Origin: an uncultured Pseudomonadales bacterium
GTDB lineage: Bacteria > Pseudomonadota > Gammaproteobacteria > Pseudomonadales > Azotimanducaceae
Assembly: GCA_958295875.1 (NCBI GenBank)
Contig: OY282379.1
Coordinates: forward strand, 3,253,046 to 3,317,045
Length of the DNA: 64,000 bases
Direction of reading: 5' to 3'
Of the stretch, positions 46,552 through 55,152 are shown piece by piece. The notes beneath the pieces were generated by a model. The model saw only the letters and a list, made by a program, of their open reading frames with translations, made no database searches and had not been told where the DNA came from. Position numbers and translations under genes: made by a program. The first letter of the stretch is position 1. Every line of letters starts with the position of its first letter.

Positions 46552-48885
46552 GTGAGGGCGCTTCTGGGCGCACTTGTGCTGGCCTTTGCAGGCCACGCGC
46601 ACGCTGCGACGCCCGCTGAACAGGCCCCGAGTGAGCGGGCGGCAGCCATGCCCTGCTCACCGGAGAGCGCGTGTGGCGACATGAGCCGCGTGCCGCGGCG
46701 CGTCCACCAAGTTGCCGGCCTTGAGCGGCCAGTCGAGATTCTGGTCGATGCGTGGGGCGTGCCGCACATCTATGCGGCCACCCACTACGATGCGTTCGTC
46801 GCGCAAGGCTTCAACGCCGCACGGGATCGGCTGTGGCAAATCGACTTGTGGCGGCGGCGCGGCCTCGGCCAGCTCGCTGCCGTCCTCGGCGAGGACTATG
46901 TGGCGCAGGATCGCGCCAATCGCCTGTTCCTCTACCGTGGCGACATGTACCGCGAGTGGCTCGCTTACGGCAGCGACGCCAAGCGCATCGCCACCGCGTT
47001 CGTCGCCGGCGTCAACGCCTTCGTGGAGTTGGCGCGTGCCGACGCGGCGTTCTTGCCGGTCGAGTTCGAGTTGCTCGGCTACTTGCCGGAGCGCTGGCAG
47101 GCAGAAGACGTCGTGCGCATTCGCAGCCACGGCTTGTGGCGCAACGTCGTCTCGGAAGTGACGCGCTCGCGCCTCGTCTGCCAAGTCGGCGTGGCGAAGG
47201 CGAGCTTGTGGCGGCGGCTGCGGCCGGATTGGTCGCTGCAGGTGCCAGATGGCCTAGACCCATGCTCCATTCCCGCGGACGTGTTGAAAGACTATGTGCT
47301 GGCCACGGCGTCCGTGCGGTTCGATGCCGCTGCCGAGCCGGAACCGGAGCCGGATGCAGAGGAGGGCATGGCCGCCGGCAGCAACAATTGGGTCATCGCG
47401 CCGGCGCGCGCCGCCGGCGGCAGAGCCATCCTCGCCAATGACCCGCATCGCGGCCACGCGGTGCCTTCGCTGCGCTACATCGCGCACTTGGTGGCGCCCG
47501 GCCTCAACGTCATCGGCGCCGGCGAGCCGTCGCTGCCCGGCGTCTCCATTGGCCACAACGAGCGCATCGCCTTCGGGTTGACGATCTTCGCCATCGATCA
47601 GGAAGACCTCTACTTCTATCCGGCGGCGACGCCGGTGCGCGTCATCGAAGAGGCCATCGACGTGAAGGATGGCGAGCCAGTGTCCGCGACCCTTGAATTC
47701 ACCCGCCACGGGCCGGTCATCCATCGAGACCCGGCGCGCATCTACGCGGTGCGCGCCGGCTGGCTCGAACCTGGCATGGCACCCTACTTCGGCAGCGTCG
47801 AATACATGCGCGCGGAGAATTGGCGCGAGTTCCGCGCCGCGTTGAACCGCTGGGGAGCGCCTTCCGAGAACCAGGTGTACGCCGATGTCGAGGGCAACAT
47901 CGGCTACAAGCCGGCCGGGCTGTTTCCGCGCCGGGACACCCACGATGGCCTGCTGCCCGTGCCCGGCGATGGCCGCTACGAGTGGCGTGGCTTCTTCGAC
48001 ATGGATGCGTTGCCGGAGGAGTACAACCCCGCGCACGGGTTCATCGCCACGGCGAACGCCAACACGCTGCCGTCGGATTACCCCATTGGGGCGCGACGGG
48101 TGGGCTTTGAGTGGGCGGCGCCGTGGCGGCAGGAGCGCTTGACGCGGGTGCTGTCGGAAGGCGGCGGCCACACGCTGCGCGCCTCCTTGGCGCTGCAGCG
48201 AGACTACGTTTCCACGCTGGGCCAGGCGTTGGTGCCCGCGTTGCCGCCGAGCAGCTTCTTGGCGGGTTGGGATGGCGTCATGGCGGCCGATTCGCCGCAG
48301 GCCGCGTTCTTCGCCGTTTGGTACTACCGGCACCTGAACCCCGCCCTCACGCGCCGGGCGTTGGGCGAGCAGGACGCAGTGTCGGCGCTGGACTCCACCG
48401 TCATCGTGGAGCTCGCGCGCGAGCCGGAAGCCGGTGCCCTCATCGCCGACACGTTAGCTGCGGCTTGGGCGGAAACGAGTGCCCTGCTCGGCGCGGATCC
48501 GCGCCGATGGCGTTGGGGCGCGCTGCATCGCATGGCGTTCGCCCATCCCCTGCTGCCGTTGGCAGACGCGCCGCTGGCGGCGCAAATGCGCATCCGCGAG
48601 TTTGGCCGCGGCGGCGACGGCCATACCGTGAACAACAACGGCTTCGACTTGATGGACTTCAAGGTGCGTGGCGGCGCCTCGTGGCGCATGGTGGTGGCGC
48701 CGGGTGATTGGGACAACGCTCGCATGACCAACGCGCCGGGCCAGTCCGGCGACCCGTCAAGCCGTTTTTATGACAACTTGGCCGAAGGTTGGGCGAACGA
48801 TGCGAGTTTCCCCCTGCTCTACTCGCGCAGCGCCGTGGAGCGGCACACGACGCTCAAGATCGAATTGCGGCCAGCGGCGCCGTAG
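46552..48885 (+). CDS. penicillin acylase family protein (Ntn hydrolase)
   Basis: Exported N-terminal-nucleophile amidohydrolase. Relatives hydrolyse beta-lactam side chains, acyl-homoserine lactones or cyclic lipopeptide acyl groups. GTG 46552 is chosen: CGGAG lies 6 bases upstream and the product starts with a clean signal peptide (MRALLGALVLAFAGHAHA). The alpha chain contains WGVPHIYAATHYDAFVAQGF. The autocatalytic cleavage site is AAGSNNWV, with Ser277 becoming the beta-chain N-terminus. C-terminal GHTVNNNG and the APGDWDNARMTNAPGQSGDP segment are typical. About 777 residues. The substrate is unknown. Confidence 0.88.
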   Translation: MRALLGALVLAFAGHAHAATPAEQAPSERAAAMPCSPESACGDMSRVPRRVHQVAGLERPVEILVDAWGVPHIYAATHYDAFVAQGFNAARDRLWQIDLWRRRGLGQLAAVLGEDYVAQDRANRLFLYRGDMYREWLAYGSDAKRIATAFVAGVNAFVELARADAAFLPVEFELLGYLPERWQAEDVVRIRSHGLWRNVVSEVTRSRLVCQVGVAKASLWRRLRPDWSLQVPDGLDPCSIPADVLKDYVLATASVRFDAAAEPEPEPDAEEGMAAGSNNWVIAPARAAGGRAILANDPHRGHAVPSLRYIAHLVAPGLNVIGAGEPSLPGVSIGHNERIAFGLTIFAIDQEDLYFYPAATPVRVIEEAIDVKDGEPVSATLEFTRHGPVIHRDPARIYAVRAGWLEPGMAPYFGSVEYMRAENWREFRAALNRWGAPSENQVYADVEGNIGYKPAGLFPRRDTHDGLLPVPGDGRYEWRGFFDMDALPEEYNPAHGFIATANANTLPSDYPIGARRVGFEWAAPWRQERLTRVLSEGGGHTLRASLALQRDYVSTLGQALVPALPPSSFLAGWDGVMAADSPQAAFFAVWYYRHLNPALTRRALGEQDAVSALDSTVIVELAREPEAGALIADTLAAAWAETSALLGADPRRWRWGALHRMAFAHPLLPLADAPLAAQMRIREFGRGGDGHTVNNNGFDLMDFKVRGGASWRMVVAPGDWDNARMTNAPGQSGDPSSRFYDNLAEGWANDASFPLLYSRSAVERHTTLKIELRPAAP

Positions 48886-48938
48886 CACTCCCCTGCCCCA
48901 TGCCGGCCGCGGCGCGGTTGGTCGCTGCCCCAGATGAG

Positions 48939-49487
48939 CTACCGGATGCGAAAGTGCGCGTTGACGAGGCCTGGCTCTTCCTGCCCGTGAATCGACGCGG
49001 TGGCGATGCGCAGGCCATGCTCCGCGGCCAAGCGCTCGGTCCACTTCAAGATCGGGTTGAACGGCTGCCCTTCGATCACCACCGTCACGCCGCCGTTGCT
49101 GTCCGGCTGATAGCGGGTGAGGCGCAGATCGAACGCTTTCGCGGTGCTGTCCACCAGCGTCAACAAAGACTGGCCAGAAGAGCTTGGCGCGGCTTGCGTG
49201 CCACCGCGCCGTGCGCGCGCCTCGTGAGCCTGCATCCACTGCAGACGCGATTGTTGCGTTAGGTAGTTGGCGATGGCTGCGGTGCGGTACTCAACGATGG
49301 GCTGATACACCCCCGCGTACAAGAACATGGCCACCGCGGCGGCCAGGCCGATGTTGACGGCGCGCCGGTCCCGCGCGCTCAGCGCCAGGTAACGCCGCGC
49401 GATTGGCGAATCCCGCCATGCGAAGCCCAGCTTGCTCCGCTGCCCGAATGCCGTGCGCAAGCTGGCGATGCCGAACTGCGGCGTCAT
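48939..49487 (-). CDS. gspM: type II secretion system protein M
   Basis: Inner-membrane assembly-platform protein of 182 residues that partners GspL. A cytoplasmic N-terminus containing RRYLALSARDRRAVNIGLAA (the GspM pattern) leads into one transmembrane helix at about 44-62, then a periplasmic ferredoxin-like domain. The ATG overlaps the gspL stop. It is the last gene of the operon; no gspN follows. Confidence 0.85.
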   Translation of the reverse strand: MTPQFGIASLRTAFGQRSKLGFAWRDSPIARRYLALSARDRRAVNIGLAAAVAMFLYAGVYQPIVEYRTAAIANYLTQQSRLQWMQAHEARARRGGTQAAPSSSGQSLLTLVDSTAKAFDLRLTRYQPDSNGGVTVVIEGQPFNPILKWTERLAAEHGLRIATASIHGQEEPGLVNAHFRIR

Positions 49488-50725
49488 CCCGCCAACTCCA
49501 AGCGCAGCCGGGCATGCACCTGCCCTTCCCGCTCTTCCGCCGAGCCGATGTCCACTTGGAGCCCCTGCTCCTCCAAGCGCTCGCTTAAGCCGTCTAGGTC
49601 GGCGTAGCCGGCGAGCCTGATCTCGGTGGCGAGTTGCGCTCGCTTCTCGTCGAACGACAGGGATTTAAGCTCTGCGCCGCCTGAGCCGCTGCCTATGCCC
49701 GCCACAAGCCGGCCAAGCAACAAATGGAACTGTCCCTGGTCGTCACCCGCTTGGCCCATGCGCTGTCGCATCTCGGCATAGACATTCCGAGCCGGCCGTT
49801 CATCCGGGTAGATGGCTTGGTAGAGTGCCCGCGCCTCTGCGCCCAGGGTGCCGGCCTTGCGTTCCGCCCACAACCCTTCGGCCAAAGCGCCACCGACGAA
49901 GATGGCGCCCATGAGGGCTGCCAGCGCGGCCACGCTGCGCCAGCCGGCCGCGCTGGGCTGGTGACGCCGGGTGGGCTGGTAAGGCCCCTGCAGCAGGTTG
50001 ATGGCGGCGGCTTGCGGTGACCAACGCGAGGCGAGGTATGCCAGCGGCCCGTCTGGCAGGGCAATCTCTGCCGCCGGCGGCGGCAAACCCGGACCGTCGA
50101 TGTCTGCCAACGTGCCGCCGATCAACGTCAGTGGCGCTGCATCGGTGTCGGCGTTGCCGTCGGATGCGGCGCACAGCACATCGGGCAGCAGTTGGACATC
50201 GACGCGGGCCATGTGCTCCGGCGCCCGCACCATCACGTCATCCCCGTCGAACATCACGCTGACGCCGCCTGCGTCCCCAGGCAGCAGGCTCGCGTCCGCC
50301 ACGGCATGCTGTGGCGACAAGCCGGCTTCGCGCAGGCAGGCGAGCCAATCGGACAAGAGCGCATCGTCAATCGCGGCGCAATGCACCGGCCGGCCACGCG
50401 CGACGGGCGCGTGCGCCAAGTGCATGGTCTCGATGTCTTGGGCTAGGAACTCCTCCGCGGCGAACGGCAGCGCGCGGCGGATATGGGAGCTGCTGCGCCC
50501 CGGCACTGTGAGTGTGAGCCAAGTGACGCACTCGATGGGCACGAGCAGCACGATGTCCTGCGCGTCGCCCGCCCAAGGCTCATCGGCGAGCGCCGCCAGC
50601 GCGTCCGCATCCCCTGCCCCTTGCGCCAGCACCGTTCCGGCGGCGTCGCGCACGAGCCATTCGATGTGGATGCGCCACCCGGCTTCGGTGTTGCGGGCCG
50701 GCGTGCGTGGACGAAGAAAGAGCAT
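49484..50725 (-). CDS. gspL: type II secretion system protein L
   Basis: Assembly-platform protein linking the GspE ATPase to the membrane. At 413 residues it has an actin-like cytoplasmic domain (IVLLVPIECVTWLTLTVPGR, then RRALPFAAEEFLAQDIE), one transmembrane helix near 270-290 (SVAALAALMGAIFVGGALAE) and a periplasmic C-terminal domain. Start and stop overlap the neighbours with ATGA junctions. Confidence 0.9.
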   Translation of the reverse strand: MLFLRPRTPARNTEAGWRIHIEWLVRDAAGTVLAQGAGDADALAALADEPWAGDAQDIVLLVPIECVTWLTLTVPGRSSSHIRRALPFAAEEFLAQDIETMHLAHAPVARGRPVHCAAIDDALLSDWLACLREAGLSPQHAVADASLLPGDAGGVSVMFDGDDVMVRAPEHMARVDVQLLPDVLCAASDGNADTDAAPLTLIGGTLADIDGPGLPPPAAEIALPDGPLAYLASRWSPQAAAINLLQGPYQPTRRHQPSAAGWRSVAALAALMGAIFVGGALAEGLWAERKAGTLGAEARALYQAIYPDERPARNVYAEMRQRMGQAGDDQGQFHLLLGRLVAGIGSGSGGAELKSLSFDEKRAQLATEIRLAGYADLDGLSERLEEQGLQVDIGSAEEREGQVHARLRLELAG

Positions 50726-51750
50726 CAGTCTGGTGTGCCTTCGCGGCCCTCTGCCGCGGTCTCGAAGCGGCGCCCGAAGTCTCGCGCCAACGTGCGCACG
50801 GCGCCGGTGGTCGGGTCGCGATGCAGCGTTGACGTCAGCTCGGCGCGCACTCCTCGCAGTTCGACCCGCGCCGACACCGAGAAGAACTCGCTGGTGACGG
50901 CGAGCGCGCTAACGCTCGCGCCCAGCGCCGCGTGGTCGGCGGCCGCGGCGGCCACGTCTTCATACTCGCGCTCGGATTCTATCAGCCTCTCGGCCACATC
51001 CTCGGGCAGGTTCAGGCAGCGCAACACCTCGTAGCCGACAGTGTTCACGTTGATGCGTGGCTTTGCCGCCGGCGTCGCGGCCACATGCGGGCGCAGCCGT
51101 TCGTACGCCTCGGCGTCGGCGACGGCGAGCAGTTCGCTCAACCCCGCAGCCGGCCGATTGGCCGCGCGATACGGCGGGTCGGCCAACAGATAGACGTCGT
51201 CTTCGGCGCCAAAGCCATGCACGTCCCGGTCTTCGTCCACCCAGTCCAGCCAAGCGTCGGCAAGGTTCGGATCCAGCTCAAGATTCTGCAGCAAACACTT
51301 GAATCGCGCCAGATTTTCGGGGCCGCGATCGCCAGTGACGCCATTCAAGTCAAGGCGTCGGTCGAGATCGATGATGGCGAGCTGGAGCTCGCCCCCCTCA
51401 ATGGTGAAGGGCGCCTTGGCGGTCGCCCAATCCTCCAGCAGCGTGTCTGCGATGCGGGTGTCCTCCTCCGCCCAATCCTCATGCAGGATTTGGCGGGCGA
51501 ATGCCTCGGCGCCCAACACATACTCCCGCGCTTGGGCGCCCTCGAAGGATTGCCGGGCGTGGGCGATGGTCAGCGCATGGCGCGAGATCATCTGGTAGGC
51601 CAAGGCGCTCGCCAGCGCGACGATGAGCAGCGTGCTCACCAAGGCGACGCCGCGGCCGCGCTCGGCTGGCAGCATTGCGCGCCACCGCTGGATGGCCGGC
51701 GCCGGCGCGCGGCGTGGCAGCACGCGGCGCCTAGGCGAGGCCATCCACAT
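50725..51750 (-). CDS. gspK: type II secretion system minor pseudopilin K
   Basis: Large minor pseudopilin thought to cap the pseudopilus tip. ATG 51750 has GGAG six bases upstream and overlaps the gspJ end. It gives 341 residues but a long leader before the hydrophobic helix GVALVSTLLIVALASALAYQ. ATG 51675 would give a more usual prepilin leader (MLPAERGRG). Family features include the Glu-lacking leader junction, ILHEDWAEEDTRI, and INVNTVGYEVLRCLNLPED in the C-terminal domain. The start is uncertain. Confidence 0.88.
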   Translation of the reverse strand: MWMASPRRRVLPRRAPAPAIQRWRAMLPAERGRGVALVSTLLIVALASALAYQMISRHALTIAHARQSFEGAQAREYVLGAEAFARQILHEDWAEEDTRIADTLLEDWATAKAPFTIEGGELQLAIIDLDRRLDLNGVTGDRGPENLARFKCLLQNLELDPNLADAWLDWVDEDRDVHGFGAEDDVYLLADPPYRAANRPAAGLSELLAVADAEAYERLRPHVAATPAAKPRINVNTVGYEVLRCLNLPEDVAERLIESEREYEDVAAAAADHAALGASVSALAVTSEFFSVSARVELRGVRAELTSTLHRDPTTGAVRTLARDFGRRFETAAEGREGTPD

Positions 51751-52483
51751 CCGCTGCTCCGGGTTCGTCTGGCGGCTCGTCGGCGTCGTCGCCGTCTGCT
51801 TCGCCCTCGTCATCGAACAACTCGTCGTCTGCGGCCGGCGCCGCCGGTGCCGAAGGCACCACCCACAGCCGCTCGATCTCGCCATAGCGCGGCAGCGTGA
51901 TGCGCACCACCAATGCGGCCAGTTGCGCCTCGCCGCTCTCGGCGGTTGGCCAGTAGCCGTGTTCCTCACCATCTTCGTCGATGCCGAGCACGGCCACCTC
52001 CGTGACGCCGGCCAGCAGCAGTTGCGGGATGGGCTGCGTATCCTCGGCGCGGTCCAGCACTGGCCAGAAGAGGCGCTGCAGGCCCTCTGGCGCCACGCGA
52101 TACGCAACGCGCTGCAGTTCGGAGCGCCGCTGCCGCAGGGGGTTGGCCCAGCCGCGCCGCGTGAACTCCAGCAACCCGCGCTGATTCACTTCCACCGCGT
52201 GGCCGGCATCGCCGAGTTCATCGCGCACCGGGCGGTGGGCAAGCTGCTGAACGTCGCGCCCGATGATGTCCGCGGCGCGTTGCAGCGCCACCAACTCATC
52301 GGAGAAGCGCCGGGTGTTGTCGCCCATGTCTGCGATCTGGCGCACGAGTTGGGTGGACATGACGCCGATGACGGCAAACACCGCGAGCGCGATGAGCATC
52401 TCAAGCAGCGTGAACCCGCCGCCGGCGCAACCACCGCAGCGCCGCGGCTGCGCGCCGGCGAGCGCTGGCCGCCTCTCTCGCAT
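51731..52483 (-). CDS. gspJ: type II secretion system minor pseudopilin J
   Basis: 250 residues from ATG 52483, which overlaps the gspI stop (ATGA). The prepilin peptidase site reads GGG-FTLLEMLIALAVFAVIG, with Glu5 of the mature protein. The C-terminus is an acidic tail (DDELFDDEGEADGDDADEPP), unusual for GspJ. In the family it forms the pseudopilus tip with GspI and GspK. Confidence 0.88.
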   Translation of the reverse strand: MRERRPALAGAQPRRCGGCAGGGFTLLEMLIALAVFAVIGVMSTQLVRQIADMGDNTRRFSDELVALQRAADIIGRDVQQLAHRPVRDELGDAGHAVEVNQRGLLEFTRRGWANPLRQRRSELQRVAYRVAPEGLQRLFWPVLDRAEDTQPIPQLLLAGVTEVAVLGIDEDGEEHGYWPTAESGEAQLAALVVRITLPRYGEIERLWVVPSAPAAPAADDELFDDEGEADGDDADEPPDEPGAADVDGLA

Positions 52484-52881
52484 CAGTGCTGCCCCACGAA
52501 CGCAGTGACGCTGTCCACCGGCCCTATTTCGGCGTCCTCTTGCATGGCGAACACATCGATTTGCATGCGTCGCAGCAGCGGATGCGAGGTCTGCCGGGTG
52601 GTGACGGCGACCGTCCACCGCAGCCCAGCGAAGGTGACGCGGCTGCGTGACGCGCCGAGCGCCGGCGGCGCCTCGCCGCGGCGGCGTTGCAGGCGCGCGC
52701 GTTGGATTGCGTTTTGCGCCACCATGTGCGCGAGCGTTCGGCGTTCGAGGCTGTGCAGTTGCGCCATGGTCTCGCCGCCGCGCAGATAGACGGTGGATGC
52801 GACGACGGCGACCACGGCCAACGCGACCATCAACTCGATGAGCGTGAAACCCCGGCCTCGCTTCACGCGGCCTCTTTTCAT
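52483..52881 (-). CDS. gspI: type II secretion system minor pseudopilin I
   Basis: 132 residues from ATG 52881, in ATGA overlap with the gspH stop. The basic leader MKRGRVKRGRG precedes the cleavage site and FTLIELMVALAVVAVVAST, with Glu5 present. The rest matches GspI length and the LHSLERRTLAHMVAQNA segment. Confidence 0.88.
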   Translation of the reverse strand: MKRGRVKRGRGFTLIELMVALAVVAVVASTVYLRGGETMAQLHSLERRTLAHMVAQNAIQRARLQRRRGEAPPALGASRSRVTFAGLRWTVAVTTRQTSHPLLRRMQIDVFAMQEDAEIGPVDSVTAFVGQH

Positions 52882-53426
52882 GTGGCGTCGCTGCCTTCGC
52901 GCCACGCGCGGGTGCGCTGAATGCCGTCGGACTCGACGATCCAAGGGGCTGCGTCCCACTCAGGAATCAGCCGCACGGAAAACGGGGTCTGTTCGCCGCT
53001 TGAGAGGATGAGCACTTGCGGCACCGCTTGGCGGCCGCGGCCCCCTGCCGCGGGTGCCTCGTCGTCGCCGCTGGCCGGGCGCCGGCGACGTTCCACCGCC
53101 ACCACCAAGGACACGCCCGCTGGGGCGGGGCGGAAACGGAATGTGCCGGCGTCATGCCGCCGCCAACGGCGCGCGGCATCATCGTAGACGGCGAAACCGT
53201 ACTCGGCAGCGTTGACGTAGAGCCCCCACGCCTCGTTGCGTGACACGGATTCCACGCGTGCGAGTTCCACCAACGCGGCAAGCCGCTCCGCCTCGGTCTG
53301 CAGCGCTCGCTCACGGCTCGCGCCGGCGAAATTGAACGCGACGACGCCGGCCAGCACGCCGATGATGGCGAGCACCACCAGCAGTTCCACGAACGTGAAG
53401 CCGCGCCGCGGCGCTGCAGTGGCCAT
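52878..53426 (-). CDS. gspH: type II secretion system minor pseudopilin H
   Basis: 182 residues from ATG 53426. Leader MATAAPRRG and mature start FTFVELLVVLAIIGVLAG, with Glu5. The beta-rich C-terminal domain contains NEAWGLYVNAAEYGFAVYDD. It lies 34 bases after gspG. A longer open frame continues upstream antisense to gspG and is disregarded. Confidence 0.88.
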   Translation of the reverse strand: MATAAPRRGFTFVELLVVLAIIGVLAGVVAFNFAGASRERALQTEAERLAALVELARVESVSRNEAWGLYVNAAEYGFAVYDDAARRWRRHDAGTFRFRPAPAGVSLVVAVERRRRPASGDDEAPAAGGRGRQAVPQVLILSSGEQTPFSVRLIPEWDAAPWIVESDGIQRTRAWREGSDAT

Positions 53427-53460
53427 GCGTTGAAGCGGCCCGGCGCCGGCAGCCGCCCCG

Positions 53461-53886
53461 CTACAGTTCGTTGTAGCGGATGTCTGCGCTGTTGCCCTCG
53501 CCACCCTCGGTGCCGTCGGCGCCCAGCGAATAGAGCTCGAAGCGTCCTTCGTTTGCGGCGTAGACGTAGGGCGACCCCCACGGGTCTGTCGGCAGCTTCT
53601 TGGCGTAGCCGTCGGGGCTGTAGTTCCTCGGCTCCGGGTAGCCATCCGGCTTCTCGACGAGCGCCTGCAGGCCTTGGCTCGTGGACGGATAGTGGGCGTT
53701 GTCCAGCCGGTATAAATCCAGCGTGGCGCCGATGCTGCGCAAGTCGTTCTCCACCGCGGTGCGCCGCGCTTGGTCGCCGCGGCCGATGATGTTCGGCACG
53801 AACAGGGCGCCGAGAATGCCGATGATGACCACCACCACCATGATCTCGATGAGCGTGAAGCCGCGCGCGCGGCGTTTTGCATTCAT
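53461..53886 (-). CDS. gspG: type II secretion system major pseudopilin G
   Basis: 141 residues. Leader MNAKRRARG, mature FTLIEIMVVVVIIGILGALF with Glu5. The conserved GspG core is visible: LRSIGATLDLYRLDNAHYPS, TSQGLQALV and the calcium-site region LPTDPWGSPYVY with SLGADG. It would build the pseudopilus shaft. It starts 3 bases after the gspF stop. Confidence 0.95.
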   Translation of the reverse strand: MNAKRRARGFTLIEIMVVVVIIGILGALFVPNIIGRGDQARRTAVENDLRSIGATLDLYRLDNAHYPSTSQGLQALVEKPDGYPEPRNYSPDGYAKKLPTDPWGSPYVYAANEGRFELYSLGADGTEGGEGNSADIRYNEL

Positions 53887-53889
53887 TCT

Positions 53890-55104
53890 TTAGGCCACCA
53901 GTTGATTCATCGTGAGTATGGGCAACATGATCGCCAACACAATGATAATCACCACAACGCCCATGAACAGCATCATCAGCGGCTCGAACAGGCGCACCAG
54001 GGTCGTCACCACGCGCGCCAGTTCTTCCTGCTGATAATCCGCCACCTTGCGCAGCATGGCGTCCAGTTCCCCGCTCGATTCGCCGCTCGCCACCATGTGC
54101 AGGAACATCGGCGGAAAGTGCCCGGCGGATTCCAGCGCTGCGCTTAAGCTCGCGCCCTCGCTCACCCGCGTCACCGCGCCTTCCAGCCGCGCCTTCAGCC
54201 AGTGGTTGGCGACCACTTCGCCGGCGATGCGCATGGCGTCCACCAAGGGCACGCCGCTCGACGTCAGGATGGAGAGCGTGCTGGCGTAACGGGCCGTGGC
54301 GCCGCCCCGGGCGATGCGCCCAATCAACGGCATGCCGAGCTTGCGCCGATCCCAACCGAGCCTGGCGCGCGGTTGGGCGAGCAGCCGCTTGACGCCGAGC
54401 ACGGCGAGCGCCGCGGCGATGGCGATGAGCCACAGCCATTCGCGCAGGAACTCGCTGGCGGCGATCATGGCGCGGGTGAGGAATGGCAGCGCTTCGCCGG
54501 TGTCTTCGAAGACGCGCGTGATGTCCGGCACCACATAGATGAGCAAGGCGCCCACGATCAACAACGCGAAGCCGAGCAGCAGCGCCGGATACAGCAGCGC
54601 CATCTCCACGCTGCGGCGTGATTGGAAGCGCCCTTCCACATAGTCTGCTAGGTTCTCGAGCACCGCGGCGAGATGCCCGGACTGTTCGCCGGCGGCGATG
54701 GTGGAGCGATACAGGTCTGGAAAGGTTGCCGGAAACTCGCCAAACGCCGCAGCCAAGGCGTGGCCTTCGCGCACCCGCCCGCGCACGGTGACGATCATGG
54801 CGCGAGCGCTGCGTTTCTCGGTTTGCTTGGCGACGGTGTTCAGCGCTTCCTCCACGGGCAGCCCGGCGGCGATGAGCGTGGCGAGCTGCCGCGTGAAGAG
54901 CGCGAGTTCCAGTAGCGTGAGCCGGCGCGTGGCCAGCCAGCTGAAGCCGCCGCCCGCTTGCCGGTCGACAGTTTGATCGACGCTGAGCGGCGTCAGCCCC
55001 TCGTCGCGCAGGGTTTGGCGCGCTTGGCGGCGGCTGTCCGCCTCGCGCACGCCCTTTTGCCGTCGGCCGCGCGCGTCGAGGGCGACGAACTCAAAGGCCG
55101 CCAT
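53890..55104 (-). CDS. gspF: type II secretion system inner-membrane protein F
   Basis: Polytopic platform protein of 404 residues with two repeated T2SSF cytoplasmic domains and three transmembrane segments. Landmarks are LALFTRQLATLIAAGLPVEE, ATFPDLYRSTIAAGEQSGHL (repeat 1) and HMVASGESSGELDAMLRKVA (repeat 2). The C-terminal helix holds LMMLFMGVVVIIIVLAIMLP. It follows gspE by 48 bases. Confidence 0.95.
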   Translation of the reverse strand: MAAFEFVALDARGRRQKGVREADSRRQARQTLRDEGLTPLSVDQTVDRQAGGGFSWLATRRLTLLELALFTRQLATLIAAGLPVEEALNTVAKQTEKRSARAMIVTVRGRVREGHALAAAFGEFPATFPDLYRSTIAAGEQSGHLAAVLENLADYVEGRFQSRRSVEMALLYPALLLGFALLIVGALLIYVVPDITRVFEDTGEALPFLTRAMIAASEFLREWLWLIAIAAALAVLGVKRLLAQPRARLGWDRRKLGMPLIGRIARGGATARYASTLSILTSSGVPLVDAMRIAGEVVANHWLKARLEGAVTRVSEGASLSAALESAGHFPPMFLHMVASGESSGELDAMLRKVADYQQEELARVVTTLVRLFEPLMMLFMGVVVIIIVLAIMLPILTMNQLVA

Positions 55105-55152
55105 CCCCTGCCCTGCGTTGGCGGCCCGTGCGCTGCCGCGTTTGGCCGAGCG

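Noticed and set aside
51751..52107. Longer gspK reading to 52107
   Set aside because: The extra N-terminal part is antisense-like Ser/Arg-rich sequence inside gspJ in another frame; the pseudopilin leader begins much later.
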